Positions 8,101-17,701 of a DNA stretch of 64,000 nucleotides are shown here, piece by piece. A program made the position numbers and the translations under genes. The notes beneath the pieces are model-generated. The model had not been told where the DNA came from. It was given only the letters and a program-made list of their open reading frames with translations, and made no database searches. Position 1 is the stretch's first letter; every line of letters begins with the position of its first letter. Source of the stretch: Rhizobium sp. P32RR-XVIII. GTDB taxonomy: Bacteria; Pseudomonadota; Alphaproteobacteria; Rhizobiales; Rhizobiaceae. The stretch lies in contig NZ_JABAIH010000001.1 in assembly GCF_012641395.1 (NCBI RefSeq), forward strand, positions 1 through 64,000, in the 5' to 3' direction.

Positions 8101-9264
8101 TCAGTGAACGCCGTGAACTTCGAGCACCCGCTTCATCCGGCTAATCGCCATATCGGGATCGGCAAGAACGCGTGCCTTGTCGGCCAGGCGGAAGAGTTCC
8201 GCCAGATGCGTCAGCGAGCGCGCGCTCTGCTGCCCGCCGATCATCGTGAAATGGTCCTGTAGGCCGTTGAGATAAGCGAGGAACACGACGCCGGTCTTGT
8301 AGAAGCGCGTCGGGGCCTTGAAGATGTGGCGCGAAAGCGGAACCGTGGGATCGAGCAGGTCGAAGAACTCCCGGTCGCTCTTGCGGCCGAGCGCTTCCAT
8401 GGCCGCGGAAGCGGCAGGAGCGATCGCGTCGAAGATGCCGAGCAGCGCATCGGAATGACCCTGCTCATCACCGGCGATCAGTTCCGCGTAGTTGAAGTCG
8501 TCGCCGGTATACATGCGCACGCCCTTCGGCAGCTGGCGGCGCATCGTCACTTCCTTTTCCTTGGAAAGGAGCGACACCTTGATGCCGTCCACCTTCGCGG
8601 CATTGGCCTCGATCACCTGCAAGCAGGTAGACATCGCCTTGATGTGGTCGGGATTGCCCCAATAGCCTTCAAGGGCCGGGTCGAACATTTCGCCGAGCCA
8701 ATGGATGACGACCGGCTCCTTGACCTGCCGCAGGATACGGTCGTACACGCGGACATAGTCGTCGGGCCCCTTGGCGGCGGCGGCAAGCGCACGGCTTGCC
8801 ATCAGGATGATCCGCCCGCCCGCAGCCTCGACCGCTTCGATCTGCTCTTCGTATGCTTTGATGATCGCATCGATCGTGACATCCGGGCCGGGGGCCAGAT
8901 GGTCCGTTCCCGCGCCGCAGGCGATCAGCGCATCCTTGCGGGTGCGGGCCTCGGCCAGCACACGGCGGATGAGATCGCGGGCTTCCGGCCAGCCGAGGCC
9001 CATGCCGCGCTGCGCGGTATCCATCGCTTCGGCAACGCCGAGGCCGAGATCCCAGAGGCGGTGCCGAAAGGCAAGCGTATGCTCCCAGTCGATCGCCGGC
9101 GTCAGCCATGGATCGTTGTCCGCCATCGGGTCCGCGACAACGTGGGCCGCGGCAAATACCACGCGCGGAAAGTCCTTGGCGTCGCGCTTCTTGAGCTCGA
9201 TCGGCGTGCCGGTCAGCGCATAGGGCGCGATCTTGCCGTCGAGAGGAAGATTGAGCGTTTGCAT
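8101..9264 (-). CDS. DUF993 family, dihydrodipicolinate synthase-like aldolase
   Basis: 387 aa. The sequence matches DUF993 proteins, which have the fold of class I (Schiff-base) aldolases of the DHDPS/NAL group. The Lys in VDGIKVSLL is a good candidate for the Schiff base, and CGAGTDHL and YTGDDFNY are typical conserved stretches. The ATG at 9264 is one base from the stop of the upstream Gfo/Idh/MocA gene, so translation is probably coupled. In this operon it could cleave a keto-acid or keto-sugar intermediate; no member function is known to me. Confidence 0.83.
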   Translation of the reverse strand: MQTLNLPLDGKIAPYALTGTPIELKKRDAKDFPRVVFAAAHVVADPMADNDPWLTPAIDWEHTLAFRHRLWDLGLGVAEAMDTAQRGMGLGWPEARDLIRRVLAEARTRKDALIACGAGTDHLAPGPDVTIDAIIKAYEEQIEAVEAAGGRIILMASRALAAAAKGPDDYVRVYDRILRQVKEPVVIHWLGEMFDPALEGYWGNPDHIKAMSTCLQVIEANAAKVDGIKVSLLSKEKEVTMRRQLPKGVRMYTGDDFNYAELIAGDEQGHSDALLGIFDAIAPAASAAMEALGRKSDREFFDLLDPTVPLSRHIFKAPTRFYKTGVVFLAYLNGLQDHFTMIGGQQSARSLTHLAELFRLADKARVLADPDMAISRMKRVLEVHGVH

Positions 9265-9265
9265 A

Positions 9266-10414
9266 TCAGAACTCCAATGCCGGGACGTCGAGCCAGCGGC
9301 GCTCGGCCCAGGATTTCAAGCCCAGCTCCGCAAGCTGCACGCCTTTGGCACCTGCTTCCAAGCCGTAAGGCCACGGTGCGTCCTCGGCGACATGGCGCAG
9401 GAACATTTCCCATTGCACCTTGAAGCCGTTGTCGAACACCTGCGTATCCGGCACCTCGTCCCAGGTCTTGTAGAAGTCGATCGTTTGCGGCTGGTCAGGA
9501 TTCCATACCGGCTTCGGCGTGTTGACCCGGTGCTGAGTCCAGCAGCTCGTCAGGCCGGCGACGGCAGAACCATGGGTGCCGTCCACCTGGAACGTCACGA
9601 GATCGTCGCGGCGTACGCGCACCGCCCAGGACGAATTGATCTGAGCGATCACGCCGCCGTCAAGCTCGAAGGTTGCATAAGCCGCATCGTCCGTATCGCA
9701 GTCATAAGTCTTGCCCTGTTCGTCGACCCGGCGGGGGATATGTGTGGCGCCGAGGCAGGAGACGGCTTTGACCTCGCCGAAGAGATTGTCGAGCACATAG
9801 CGCCAGTGGCAGAGCATATCGAGGATGATACCGCCGCCATCGCCCTTGCGGTAATTCCAGGACGGGCGCTGCGCCGGAACCCCCCAATCGCCTTCGAACA
9901 CCCAATAACCGAACTCGCCGCGCACCGAGAGGATCTTGCCGAAGAAGCCGGAATCGCGCAGCAGGGCCAATTTGCGAAGGCCGGGAAGGAAGAGCTTGTC
10001 CTGCACGACGCCGTGCTTGAGGCCGGAGGCGCGCGCTTTCCTCGCAAGCTTGATTGCGACCTCCAGATCGTCGGAGATCGGCTTTTCGCAATAGACATGC
10101 TTGCCGGCGTCGAGCGCCTTGGAAAGCAGCTCGGCGCGCATCAGCGTCGTGCCGGCGTCGAAGAATATCTGGTCGTCGGCATTGGCGAGCGCCGCGTCGA
10201 GATCGGTCGACCAGCGCTTGATGTTGTGCTTCTTCGCCAGCTCTTCCATCTTGTCGCGGTTGCGGCCGACAATGATCGGATCGACCTCCAGCCGTTCGCC
10301 GGATTTCAGGAATAGGCCGCCCTGGTCGCGGATCGCAAGGATCGATCGCACCAGATGCTGATTGTAGCCCATACGGCCCGTAACGCCGTGCAAAATGATC
10401 CCGAGACGCGCCAT
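9266..10414 (-). CDS. Gfo/Idh/MocA family oxidoreductase
   Basis: 382 aa; first gene of the minus-strand operon. ATG at 10414 with GGGAGGAACAAG upstream. The N-terminal Rossmann segment begins LGIILHGVTGRMGYNQHLVR, the EKP motif is in VYCEKPISDD, and the C-terminal half is the usual substrate domain, with a likely active-site DMLCHW histidine. It is NAD(P)-dependent by family. A perfect dyad at 10478-10493 lies 63 bases upstream of the start and ties this operon to the TetR regulator next door. Confidence 0.88.
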   Translation of the reverse strand: MARLGIILHGVTGRMGYNQHLVRSILAIRDQGGLFLKSGERLEVDPIIVGRNRDKMEELAKKHNIKRWSTDLDAALANADDQIFFDAGTTLMRAELLSKALDAGKHVYCEKPISDDLEVAIKLARKARASGLKHGVVQDKLFLPGLRKLALLRDSGFFGKILSVRGEFGYWVFEGDWGVPAQRPSWNYRKGDGGGIILDMLCHWRYVLDNLFGEVKAVSCLGATHIPRRVDEQGKTYDCDTDDAAYATFELDGGVIAQINSSWAVRVRRDDLVTFQVDGTHGSAVAGLTSCWTQHRVNTPKPVWNPDQPQTIDFYKTWDEVPDTQVFDNGFKVQWEMFLRHVAEDAPWPYGLEAGAKGVQLAELGLKSWAERRWLDVPALEF

Positions 10415-10477
10415 CTTGTTCCTCCCTGTCAGTTCATCGAGCGGCGGGAGCGGGCGTCGCCCGGCCCTCCCAAGCCG

Positions 10478-10493
10478 GTAACTAAACAGTTAC
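10478..10493. promoter_or_regulatory. TetR-type operator, site 1
   Basis: GTAACT-AAAC-AGTTAC: perfect 6-bp arms around a 4-bp spacer, upstream of the minus-strand catabolic operon (first gene starts at 10414) and just beyond the 3' end of the TetR gene. The same motif recurs at 11354-11369 and 23306-23321. Binding by the TetR protein is inferred from position and repetition. Confidence 0.65.
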
Positions 10494-10547
10494 TTGATGA
10501 CAGATCGGGAGCGGGGCTGTCAATAGCCAAATCTCTTTTTGGCTTTT

Positions 10548-11225
10548 TCAGCGCTTGATGGAGGCGAGCGTCACGTGGACGATATGCTTTTCCCAGCTGT
10601 CGAGCTGGGCAGGATCGATCAGGTCGCGGCCAAAAATCGTCGAAAGCGTGTATTGGTTTGAAAGGTAGAAATAGCCGAGCGAGGCAATGGTCAGGTAGAC
10701 GTGAAGGGGGTCGGCATTCTCGGCGAAGACGCCCTCCTTCTTGCCGCGGTCGAGAACGTCAGAAAGTTCGCCGATCAGATGGGAATGCAATTCCTTGAGG
10801 CGAACGGACTGGCGAAGCCAGCGGGCACGATGCAGGTTTTCGGTGCCGAGCAGGCTGAGGAATTCCGGATGCTCGAGAAAGTAGCGCCAAGTGAAGAGAG
10901 CGAGTTCGCCAATTCCTTCTTCCGGGCTGCGGTCACCGATATGCAGCGCACGTTCTGCCGTGCGAATGCTGACATAGGCCTCCTCCAGCACGTGCAGATA
11001 AAGCTGCTCCTTGTCGCCGAAATAGTGATAGAGCATGCGCTTGTTGGTCCCGGCTCGTTCAGCAATGGCATCGACGCGCGCCCCGCCCATGCCGTTTTCG
11101 GCAAATTCGCGCGTGGCCGCTTCCAGGATTGCGCTACGGGTGCGCTCCGGGTCGCGCTGCAGCACACGCTCGTTGGGAGCGCGCTTGATTTTTTTCTTTC
11201 CTCCACTCTCGCCGGTACTATCCAT
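10548..11225 (-). CDS. TetR/AcrR family transcriptional regulator
   Basis: 225 aa. A basic, disordered N-terminus (residues 1-25) is followed by a TetR DNA-binding domain at about 27-75: RSAILEAATREFAENG, then the recognition part AERAGTNKRMLYHYFGDKE. The all-helical C-terminal ligand and dimer domain ends at VTLASIKR. It lies between, and is divergent from, the ABC-transporter operon at 11430. GTAAC-N-GTTAC dyads flank both sides of the gene and recur before uxaC, so it is the natural candidate repressor of the whole 9-23 kb locus. The inducer is probably a sugar acid or keto sugar. Confidence 0.88.
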   Translation of the reverse strand: MDSTGESGGKKKIKRAPNERVLQRDPERTRSAILEAATREFAENGMGGARVDAIAERAGTNKRMLYHYFGDKEQLYLHVLEEAYVSIRTAERALHIGDRSPEEGIGELALFTWRYFLEHPEFLSLLGTENLHRARWLRQSVRLKELHSHLIGELSDVLDRGKKEGVFAENADPLHVYLTIASLGYFYLSNQYTLSTIFGRDLIDPAQLDSWEKHIVHVTLASIKR

Positions 11226-11324
11226 CGGCTTATCTCCCCAGACATTCTGTTGTGCTCATAAAGCTTCGGTGCAAGATTGTAAAAGCGGAAACCCGGGAGG
11301 AGAACCTCACCAAATTATCATCGC

Positions 11325-11353
11325 TTGACAGGCCCGATGCTTGTCCATAGCTT
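11325..11353 (+). promoter_or_regulatory. Candidate promoter of the ABC-transporter operon
   Basis: TTGACA (11325-11330), then 17 bases and TAGCTT (11348-11353). The -35 is perfect; the -10 is weak and immediately abuts the TetR-type dyad, a position at which a bound repressor would block polymerase. Confidence 0.45.
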
Positions 11354-11369
11354 GTAACCAGTTAGTTAT
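11354..11369. promoter_or_regulatory. TetR-type operator, site 2
   Basis: GTAACC-AGTT-AGTTAT, the same 6-4-6 dyad as site 1 with one changed base in each arm. It lies in the divergent gap between the TetR gene and the binding-protein operon, directly behind the candidate -10 box, which fits autoregulation plus repression of the transporter. Confidence 0.6.
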
Positions 11370-11429
11370 TTGTTGCAAGTGAAACCAGCAAGGAGCGTGT
11401 GGAGGCGCTCCCCTCGGGAGGAGGAACAG

Positions 11430-12716
11430 ATGACCTTAAGCGTAAGTAGACGTAACTTCATGGCGGGCGGAGCGACGCTTCTCTCGCTTGCGGCACTGGG
11501 ACCCAGTGCCTTTGCGCAGGATGCTCGCCTGCGTTTGATCTGGTGGGGATCCCAGCCGCGCGCTGACCGCACCAACAAGGTGTCGGATCTCTATAAAGCA
11601 AAGCATGCCGGCACATCGATTACCGGCGAATTCCTCGGCTGGAGCGACTACTGGCCACGTCTGGCGACGCAGGTCGCTGGCCGTAACGCTCCCGACGTGA
11701 TCCAGATGGATTACCGTTATATCGTTGAATACGCCCGCCGCGGTGCACTGGCACCGCTCGATTCCTATATGCCCTCGAAACTCAATCTGGACGATTTCGA
11801 TCCGGCCCAGATCGAGGGCGGCAAGGTCGACGGCAAGTTCTATGGCGTGAGCCTCGGCGCCAACTCCGCGGCCACGGTATTGAACACCACGGCTTTTGAG
11901 GAGGCCGGCGTCGATTTGCCGACGAAATCGACGACGTGGGAAGAGTTCGGCAAGATCGGTGCGGAAATTACCAAGGCCGGAAAGCGCAAAGGTTTCTTCG
12001 GCTTCGCCGATGGCAGCGGCAACGAGCCGCTCCTCGAAAACTATCTGCGCCAGCGCGGAAAAGCTCTCTATACCGCGGATTCGAAGATCGCCTTCGGCCC
12101 GGAGGAAGTGAGCGAATGGTTCGACATGTGGTCCAAGTTCCGCGAAGCCGGCGCCTGCGTCACGCCGGATATCCAGGCGCTCTACAAGGACACCATCGAT
12201 ACCAGCCCGGTCACGATCGGAAAGGCTGCCGCAGACTACGCGCACAGCAACCAGTTTGTCGGCTATCAGGCAACGAACAAGGACAAGCTGACGCTGAGCA
12301 ACTACATGCTCATTACGAAGGAATCGAAGGGCGGGCATTACCGCAAGCCGTCGATGTTCTTCTCGGTCTCGGCACAATCGAAGGTGGTCGATCAGGCGGT
12401 CGACTACGTCAACTTCTTCGTGAAGGACCCGGATGCAGCATTGGTGCTCGACGTCGAGCGCGGCATTCCTGAATCCAAGGCGATGCGTGACATCGTTGCC
12501 ACGAAGCTTGATGCGAGCGGTAAAATCCCGCTCGAATATGTTGGTGGTCTTGGCGATCTGGCCGGCCCGCTGCCGCCGCCGCCGCCCTCGGGTGCCGGCG
12601 AGGGGCAGGTCGTGCTACGGACGATCTCTGAGCAGGTGGCCTTTGGTCAGCTGACACCAGCCGACGCCGGTAAGCAGCTTGTCGACGAAATCACGCGCCT
12701 TCTCGCAAGGGGCTGA
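11430..12716 (+). CDS. Sugar ABC transporter substrate-binding protein
   Basis: 428 aa. ATG at 11430 follows GGGAGGAGGAACAG. The N-terminus MTLSVSRRNFMAGG with hydrophobic core ending PSAFA is a twin-arginine-type signal with cleavage near residue 30. The mature part belongs to extracellular solute-binding family 1 and is a paralogue of the protein at 595-1884. A short proline run occurs near residue 385. First gene of an operon with two permeases, a Gfo/Idh/MocA dehydrogenase and the ATPase; it delivers the carbohydrate to that transporter in the periplasm. Confidence 0.92.
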   Translation: MTLSVSRRNFMAGGATLLSLAALGPSAFAQDARLRLIWWGSQPRADRTNKVSDLYKAKHAGTSITGEFLGWSDYWPRLATQVAGRNAPDVIQMDYRYIVEYARRGALAPLDSYMPSKLNLDDFDPAQIEGGKVDGKFYGVSLGANSAATVLNTTAFEEAGVDLPTKSTTWEEFGKIGAEITKAGKRKGFFGFADGSGNEPLLENYLRQRGKALYTADSKIAFGPEEVSEWFDMWSKFREAGACVTPDIQALYKDTIDTSPVTIGKAAADYAHSNQFVGYQATNKDKLTLSNYMLITKESKGGHYRKPSMFFSVSAQSKVVDQAVDYVNFFVKDPDAALVLDVERGIPESKAMRDIVATKLDASGKIPLEYVGGLGDLAGPLPPPPPSGAGEGQVVLRTISEQVAFGQLTPADAGKQLVDEITRLLARG

Positions 12717-12721
12717 TCCGT

Positions 12722-13684
12722 ATGAGCAACGCGATGCGCACGACGCCCGCAGGGGCAGTCACGGTCGAACGGTATTCAGGCGCGGTTGCCGACAGTCGCT
12801 TCAAGCGGCTGTGGAACGCAAACGCTCCGGGATATCTCTTCCTGCTGCCTTGGCTTCTCGGCTTCTTCGGGCTGACGCTCGGACCTGCCCTGATTTCGCT
12901 CTACCTGTCCTTCACCGACTTCGACATGTTGAGGTCGCCAGGCTGGGTGGGCACTGCGAACTACGTGCGCATCGCCACCGCTGATCCGAAATTCGCTGCC
13001 GCGATGACGGTTACACTGACCTATGTCGTGCTTTCCGTCCCCTTCAAGCTCACTTTCGCGCTCATGGTCGCGCTGGCGCTGAACCGCGGTGTGCGCGGCT
13101 TGCCGATCTACCGCGCCATTTTCTATCTCCCGTCACTGCTTGGTGGCAGCGTCGCGATTGCCGTCCTTTGGCGTCAGCTTTTCGCCGGTGACGGGCTCGT
13201 CAACGCCGCCCTCGCGCAATTCGGCATTCAGGGGCCGAGCTGGATTTCGCACCCGAGCTATTCGATCTATACGCTGGTGGCGCTCAGCGTCTGGCAGTTC
13301 GGTTCGCCGATGATCATCTTCCTCGCCGGCCTGCGGCAGATCCCGCAGGATATGTATGAGGCTGCGAGCCTCGATGGCGCCTCGAAGTTCCGGCAATTCT
13401 ACAAGATTACGCTGCCGCTTCTGACGCCCGTCATTTTCTTCAACGCCGTCGTTCAGACGATCGATGCCTTCAAGGCTTTCACGCCCGCCTTCATCATCTC
13501 CGGCGGCACCGGCGGCCCGATCAATTCGACGCTGTTCTACACGCTCTACCTCTATCAGGAAGCCTTCGGAAACTTCCGCATGGGCTATGCCTCGGCACTT
13601 GCGTGGATCCTGGTGATCATTATCGCGATCTTCACCGCCTTCTCGTTCCTGACTTCGCGTTACTGGGTGCACTACGATGACTGA
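12722..13684 (+). CDS. Carbohydrate ABC transporter permease (MalF/UgpA type)
   Basis: 320 aa inner-membrane subunit with six or more predicted membrane segments (the first around YLFLLPWLLGFFGLTL). The EAA loop that contacts the ATPase reads EAASLDGASKFRQFYKITLP. It starts five bases after the binding-protein gene and overlaps the next permease by 8 bases, so expression is tightly coupled. It forms the heterodimeric channel with the product of 13677-14564. Confidence 0.94.
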   Translation: MSNAMRTTPAGAVTVERYSGAVADSRFKRLWNANAPGYLFLLPWLLGFFGLTLGPALISLYLSFTDFDMLRSPGWVGTANYVRIATADPKFAAAMTVTLTYVVLSVPFKLTFALMVALALNRGVRGLPIYRAIFYLPSLLGGSVAIAVLWRQLFAGDGLVNAALAQFGIQGPSWISHPSYSIYTLVALSVWQFGSPMIIFLAGLRQIPQDMYEAASLDGASKFRQFYKITLPLLTPVIFFNAVVQTIDAFKAFTPAFIISGGTGGPINSTLFYTLYLYQEAFGNFRMGYASALAWILVIIIAIFTAFSFLTSRYWVHYDD

Positions 13685-14564
13685 GATGACCGCTACGATA
13701 ACCGCGGCCAAGCCGCCATCCGACGTCAACAAGCGTAGTCTGCAGGGATCGATCGTCGTTCATGCATTGCTGATCGCCGCCTCGCTCCTCATGCTCTATC
13801 CGCTGCTGTGGATGGTGTCCGCTTCGGTGCGACCGGAAAACGAAATCTTTTCGTCGACGTCGATCATCCCCTCGTCCATCGATTTCGCCTCCTATGTTCG
13901 CGGCTGGGTCGGCCTCGATATCAGCTTCGGCAGGTTCTTCTGGAACTCGCTGGTGATTTCGGTCCTGACGGTCATCGGCAATGTCGTTGCCTGCTCGCTG
14001 GCAGCCTATGCCTTCGCGCGTCTGCGCTTTGCCGGCCGGAACTTCTGGTTCGCGATCATGCTCGGTACGTTGATGATCCCGTATCACGTGACGCTGATCC
14101 CGCAATACGTGCTCTTCCTCAACCTCGGCTGGGTCAACACCATCCTGCCGTTGGTCGTGCCGAAGTTTCTGGCAAGCGATGCCTTTTTCATCTTCCTCAT
14201 GGTGCAGTTCTTCCGCGGTATCCCGCGCGAACTCGATGAGGCCGCGATGATGGACGGCTGCAGTGCCTGGCGTATCTATTGGAAGATCATGCTGCCGCTT
14301 TCGCTGCCGGTTCTGGCGACGGCCGCAATCTTCTCTTTCATCTGGACCTGGGACGACTTCTTCGGCCCGCTGATCTACCTGAACGACATGAACACCTACA
14401 CCATCCAGCTGGGCCTTCGAACCTTCGTCGATTCGACCAGTGCATCGGATTGGGGCGGGCTGTTCGCCATGTCGACGCTTTCGCTCGTGCCCGTGTTCTT
14501 CTTCTTCCTCTTCTTCCAGCGCATGCTGATCGAAGGTATCGCCACGACCGGCATGAAGCGCTGA
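13677..14564 (+). CDS. Carbohydrate ABC transporter permease (MalG/UgpE type)
   Basis: 295 aa inner-membrane subunit. Hydrophobic segments include VVHALLIAASLLMLYPLLWM; the EAA loop is DEAAMMDGCSAWRIYWKIML. The start overlaps the preceding permease (ATGACTGA), suggesting translational coupling. It pairs with the MalF-type subunit and is energised by the ATPase encoded at 15682-16758. Confidence 0.94.
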   Translation: MTEMTATITAAKPPSDVNKRSLQGSIVVHALLIAASLLMLYPLLWMVSASVRPENEIFSSTSIIPSSIDFASYVRGWVGLDISFGRFFWNSLVISVLTVIGNVVACSLAAYAFARLRFAGRNFWFAIMLGTLMIPYHVTLIPQYVLFLNLGWVNTILPLVVPKFLASDAFFIFLMVQFFRGIPRELDEAAMMDGCSAWRIYWKIMLPLSLPVLATAAIFSFIWTWDDFFGPLIYLNDMNTYTIQLGLRTFVDSTSASDWGGLFAMSTLSLVPVFFFFLFFQRMLIEGIATTGMKR

Positions 14565-14583
14565 TGCTGATAAGGAAAGTTGC

Positions 14584-15657
14584 ATGAGTATCAAGACTGT
14601 CGCCATCATCGGCTGCGGTATCGGTCGCTCTCACATCGTCGAGGGCTACCTGCCGCACCCGGACAAGTTCAAAGTCGCGGCGATCTGCGACCTGAATGAG
14701 GAACGCCTGAAAGCCGTCGGCGATGAGTTCGGCATCGACCGCCGCACGACCTCCTTCGCTGAGCTTCTGGGCGACGACAGCATCGACATCATCGATATCT
14801 GTACGCCGCCCGGCATCCATCTTGAACAAGTGGTCGCAGCGCTCGGTGCCGGCAAGCACGTCGTCTGTGAAAAGCCGCTGACGGGATCGCTCGCAGGTGT
14901 CGACGAGATCATGAAGGCAGAAAAGGCTGCCAAGGGCACCCTCATGCCGATCTTCCAGTATCGTTACGGCGACGGCGTGGAGAAGGCGAAGCGCATCATC
15001 GAAGCAGGCATTGCCGGCAAGTTCTATATGGGTTCGGTCGAGACCTTCTGGCTGCGCAAGCCCGAGTATTATGCCGTTCCATGGCGCGGAAAATGGGCGA
15101 CGGAGCTCGGCGGCGTGCTCGTCACGCATGCGCTCCACCTGCACGACATGCTCTTCCATCTCGCCGGTCCCGCCGCCCGGGTGTTCGGTCGCGTCGCGAC
15201 CCGCGTCAATGATATCGAGGTGGAGGATTGCGCTTCCGTCAGCCTTCTGATGCAGAACGGCGCCTTCGTCTCGCTCTCGTGCACGCTAGGTTCGCAGCAG
15301 GAGATCAGCCGGCTGAGGCTGCATTTCGAGAACGTCACGTTTGAGAGCAACCACGAGCCCTATTCGCCCGGCAAAGACCCTTGGCAGATCATTGCCGCCA
15401 ATGACGAAGTGCAGGCCAGGATCGATGCGGCGCTTGGCGACTGGCGGCCCGTCGCTCCTCGCTTCAACACCCAGATGGCGCGGTTTCATGACTATCTGAG
15501 CGGCAAGGGCCCGCTGCCGGTCACGAGTGCCGATGCGCGCCGGGCGCTGGAGCTGGTCACCGCGATCTATCAATCGTCCGATAGCGGGGCCGATGTCGCT
15601 CTGCCGATTGGTCCTGAAAGCCCGAAATACGCCGATTGGCGCGCGAGAACGCGATAA
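14584..15657 (+). CDS. Gfo/Idh/MocA family oxidoreductase
   Basis: 357 aa, the third member of the family in this locus and embedded inside the ABC-transporter operon. The Rossmann motif is IIGCGIGRSHIVEG, EKP occurs in VVCEKPLTGS, and the probable catalytic stretch contains THALHLHDML. Its presence between permease and ATPase genes suggests that it acts directly on the imported sugar, NAD(P)-dependently. The exact carbon oxidised is unknown. Confidence 0.9.
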   Translation: MSIKTVAIIGCGIGRSHIVEGYLPHPDKFKVAAICDLNEERLKAVGDEFGIDRRTTSFAELLGDDSIDIIDICTPPGIHLEQVVAALGAGKHVVCEKPLTGSLAGVDEIMKAEKAAKGTLMPIFQYRYGDGVEKAKRIIEAGIAGKFYMGSVETFWLRKPEYYAVPWRGKWATELGGVLVTHALHLHDMLFHLAGPAARVFGRVATRVNDIEVEDCASVSLLMQNGAFVSLSCTLGSQQEISRLRLHFENVTFESNHEPYSPGKDPWQIIAANDEVQARIDAALGDWRPVAPRFNTQMARFHDYLSGKGPLPVTSADARRALELVTAIYQSSDSGADVALPIGPESPKYADWRARTR

Positions 15658-15681
15658 GGAACAGGGGAGGGTTTTTAGACG

Positions 15682-16758
15682 ATGGCTACAAGTGTCGTTC
15701 TTCAGAAGGTCGAGAAGCGCTATGGAGCTGTGGACGTCATCCACGGCATCGATCTTGCAATTGACCCCGGCGAGTTCGCGGTGTTCGTTGGCCCTTCCGG
15801 CTGCGGCAAGTCCACGCTGCTGCGCATGATCGCTGGTCTCGAGGAGATCTCCGGCGGTGCGCTGCTGCTCGACAACGAGCGCATGAATGAAGTGGCGCCG
15901 GCCAAGCGTGGCATCGCCATGGTCTTCCAGTCCTATGCGCTTTATCCGCATATGTCGGTCTATAAGAACCTCGCCTTCGGTCTCGAGACCGCCGGCTACA
16001 AGAAGGCCGAAATAGAGCCGAAAGTGCGCCGCGCTGCCGAAATTCTGCAGATCCAGAAGCTTCTCGAACGGAAACCGAAGGCATTGTCCGGCGGCCAGCG
16101 CCAGCGCGTTGCGATCGGTCGCGCCATTGTGCGTGAACCCCGGATCTTCCTTTTCGACGAACCATTGTCGAACCTCGACGCGGAACTGCGCGTCCAGATG
16201 CGCGTCGAGATCTCGCGGCTCCACCGCAATCTCGGCAACACCATGATCTACGTCACCCACGACCAGGTCGAAGCGATGACCATGGCGGATAAGATCGTGG
16301 TTCTGAACTCGGGACGGATCGAACAGGTCGGGGCGCCGCTCGATCTCTACAACAATCCGGCAAATCGCTTCGTCGCAGGCTTCATCGGCAGCCCGAAGAT
16401 GAACTTCCTGAAGGCGAAGATCGAGCAGGTGAATGATGGCGATACGACCGTCAATGTTTGCGGCAGCTCAATTCGTCTGCCGCGCCGCTTGAAGGGGGCG
16501 GCCGGTCAGGAGGTTACCTTCGGCATCCGGCCGGAACATCTATCCGTCACCGATGGTGGCATTGCGCTGGCGACCGTCAATGTCGATCTGGTCGAAAACC
16601 TCGGCGGTGCGACCATGCTCTATACGACGACACCTGATCACCAGCAGTTGACGGTGGCTCTGGATGGCCAGCAGAAGGTCGAACGCGGCGCCAATGTGAC
16701 GGCGTCATTCGACCCCGCCCGTTGCCATGTCTTCGACGGCTCCGGCGCCACGATATGA
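15682..16758 (+). CDS. Carbohydrate ABC transporter ATP-binding protein (UgpC/MalK type)
   Basis: 358 aa. Walker A GPSGCGKST near residue 37, signature LSGGQRQRVAIGRA, Walker B IFLFDEPLSNLDAEL, H-loop YVTHDQVEA, then the C-terminal OB-type regulatory domain from about residue 240 (FGIRPEHL). It is the cytoplasmic motor of the transporter encoded at 11430-14564. A GGAGGG-containing site lies about 15 bases upstream of the ATG. Confidence 0.95.
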   Translation: MATSVVLQKVEKRYGAVDVIHGIDLAIDPGEFAVFVGPSGCGKSTLLRMIAGLEEISGGALLLDNERMNEVAPAKRGIAMVFQSYALYPHMSVYKNLAFGLETAGYKKAEIEPKVRRAAEILQIQKLLERKPKALSGGQRQRVAIGRAIVREPRIFLFDEPLSNLDAELRVQMRVEISRLHRNLGNTMIYVTHDQVEAMTMADKIVVLNSGRIEQVGAPLDLYNNPANRFVAGFIGSPKMNFLKAKIEQVNDGDTTVNVCGSSIRLPRRLKGAAGQEVTFGIRPEHLSVTDGGIALATVNVDLVENLGGATMLYTTTPDHQQLTVALDGQQKVERGANVTASFDPARCHVFDGSGATI

Positions 16759-16824
16759 GGCCTTCTTGACAGGCGATCCCGCTCTGGCCCATCATTTTGA
16801 CGGTGCGGCCACGAGGGGGAAAGC

Positions 16825-17700
16825 GTGACGCCTGAGGATAGGATTCGTGCACTCGGCATATGGCAAGGGCCGATTGAAATCACGCCGATTGCCGGCGGCA
16901 TTACCAACCGGAACTACCTGGTAACCGATCGGGCGGTACGGCGCGTCGTGCGGCTTGGCGCCGACATTCCGATTCATCACATCAGCCGTCAGAACGAACT
17001 CGCCGCCAGTCAGGCCGCGCACGCCGCCGGGCTTTCGCCTGCGGTCATCCACCATGCGCCCGGCGTGCTCGTTCTCGCTTTCATCGAAGCGCGGGCGCTG
17101 ACGGCGAAAGATATCCAGGATGCGCGAATGCTCGCGCGTGTCGTGCCGCTGGTTCGTGCCTGCCATCATGACGTTGCGCGTCATTTCCGCGGGCCGGCGA
17201 CGATCTTCTGGGTCTTCCATGTCATTCGCGATTACGTTACCAACCTGAAAGCCGCCAGAAGCATCCATGCGCCGATGCTGCGGGGTTTCGCAGAAAAGGC
17301 AGAGGTACTGGAACACGCCGCCGGCCCGTTCGACATCGCCTTCGGTCACAACGACCTTCTCGCCGCGAACTTCCTCGACGATGGCAAGCGTCTCTGGCTG
17401 ATCGATTGGGATTACGCAGGCTTCAACACCCCGCTTTTCGACCTTGGTGGCCTGGCGTCGAACAACGAGCTTTCGGAAGACGCGGAGCGGGACATGCTGG
17501 AGGCCTATTTCGATCGGCCGCTGACGCCGGACCTTGAGCGTCGCTACAGCGCCATGAAATGCGCGTCGCTGCTCCGCGAGACACTATGGAGCATGATTTC
17601 GGAAATCCACTCCACCATCGATTTCGATTACGCCGCCTATACCGCCGAAAACCTCGCCCGCTTCGAGCGCGCTTACAAGGCATTTGAACAGGATCGATAG
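16825..17700 (+). CDS. Choline-kinase-like phosphotransferase
   Basis: 291 aa, starting with GTG at 16825 behind GAGGGGGAAAGC. An APH/choline-ethanolamine kinase fold is indicated by the nucleotide-loop stretch AGGITNRNYLV, the catalytic loop FGHNDLLAANFL (Asp and Asn) and the metal-binding WLIDWDYAG. It probably phosphorylates a small hydroxyl compound in the cytoplasm. It follows the ATPase by 66 bases and is one base from the next gene, a dimethylglycine-dehydrogenase-like protein, so an amino-alcohol or betaine-type substrate is plausible but unproven. Confidence 0.83.
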   Translation: MTPEDRIRALGIWQGPIEITPIAGGITNRNYLVTDRAVRRVVRLGADIPIHHISRQNELAASQAAHAAGLSPAVIHHAPGVLVLAFIEARALTAKDIQDARMLARVVPLVRACHHDVARHFRGPATIFWVFHVIRDYVTNLKAARSIHAPMLRGFAEKAEVLEHAAGPFDIAFGHNDLLAANFLDDGKRLWLIDWDYAGFNTPLFDLGGLASNNELSEDAERDMLEAYFDRPLTPDLERRYSAMKCASLLRETLWSMISEIHSTIDFDYAAYTAENLARFERAYKAFEQDR

Positions 17701-17701
17701 A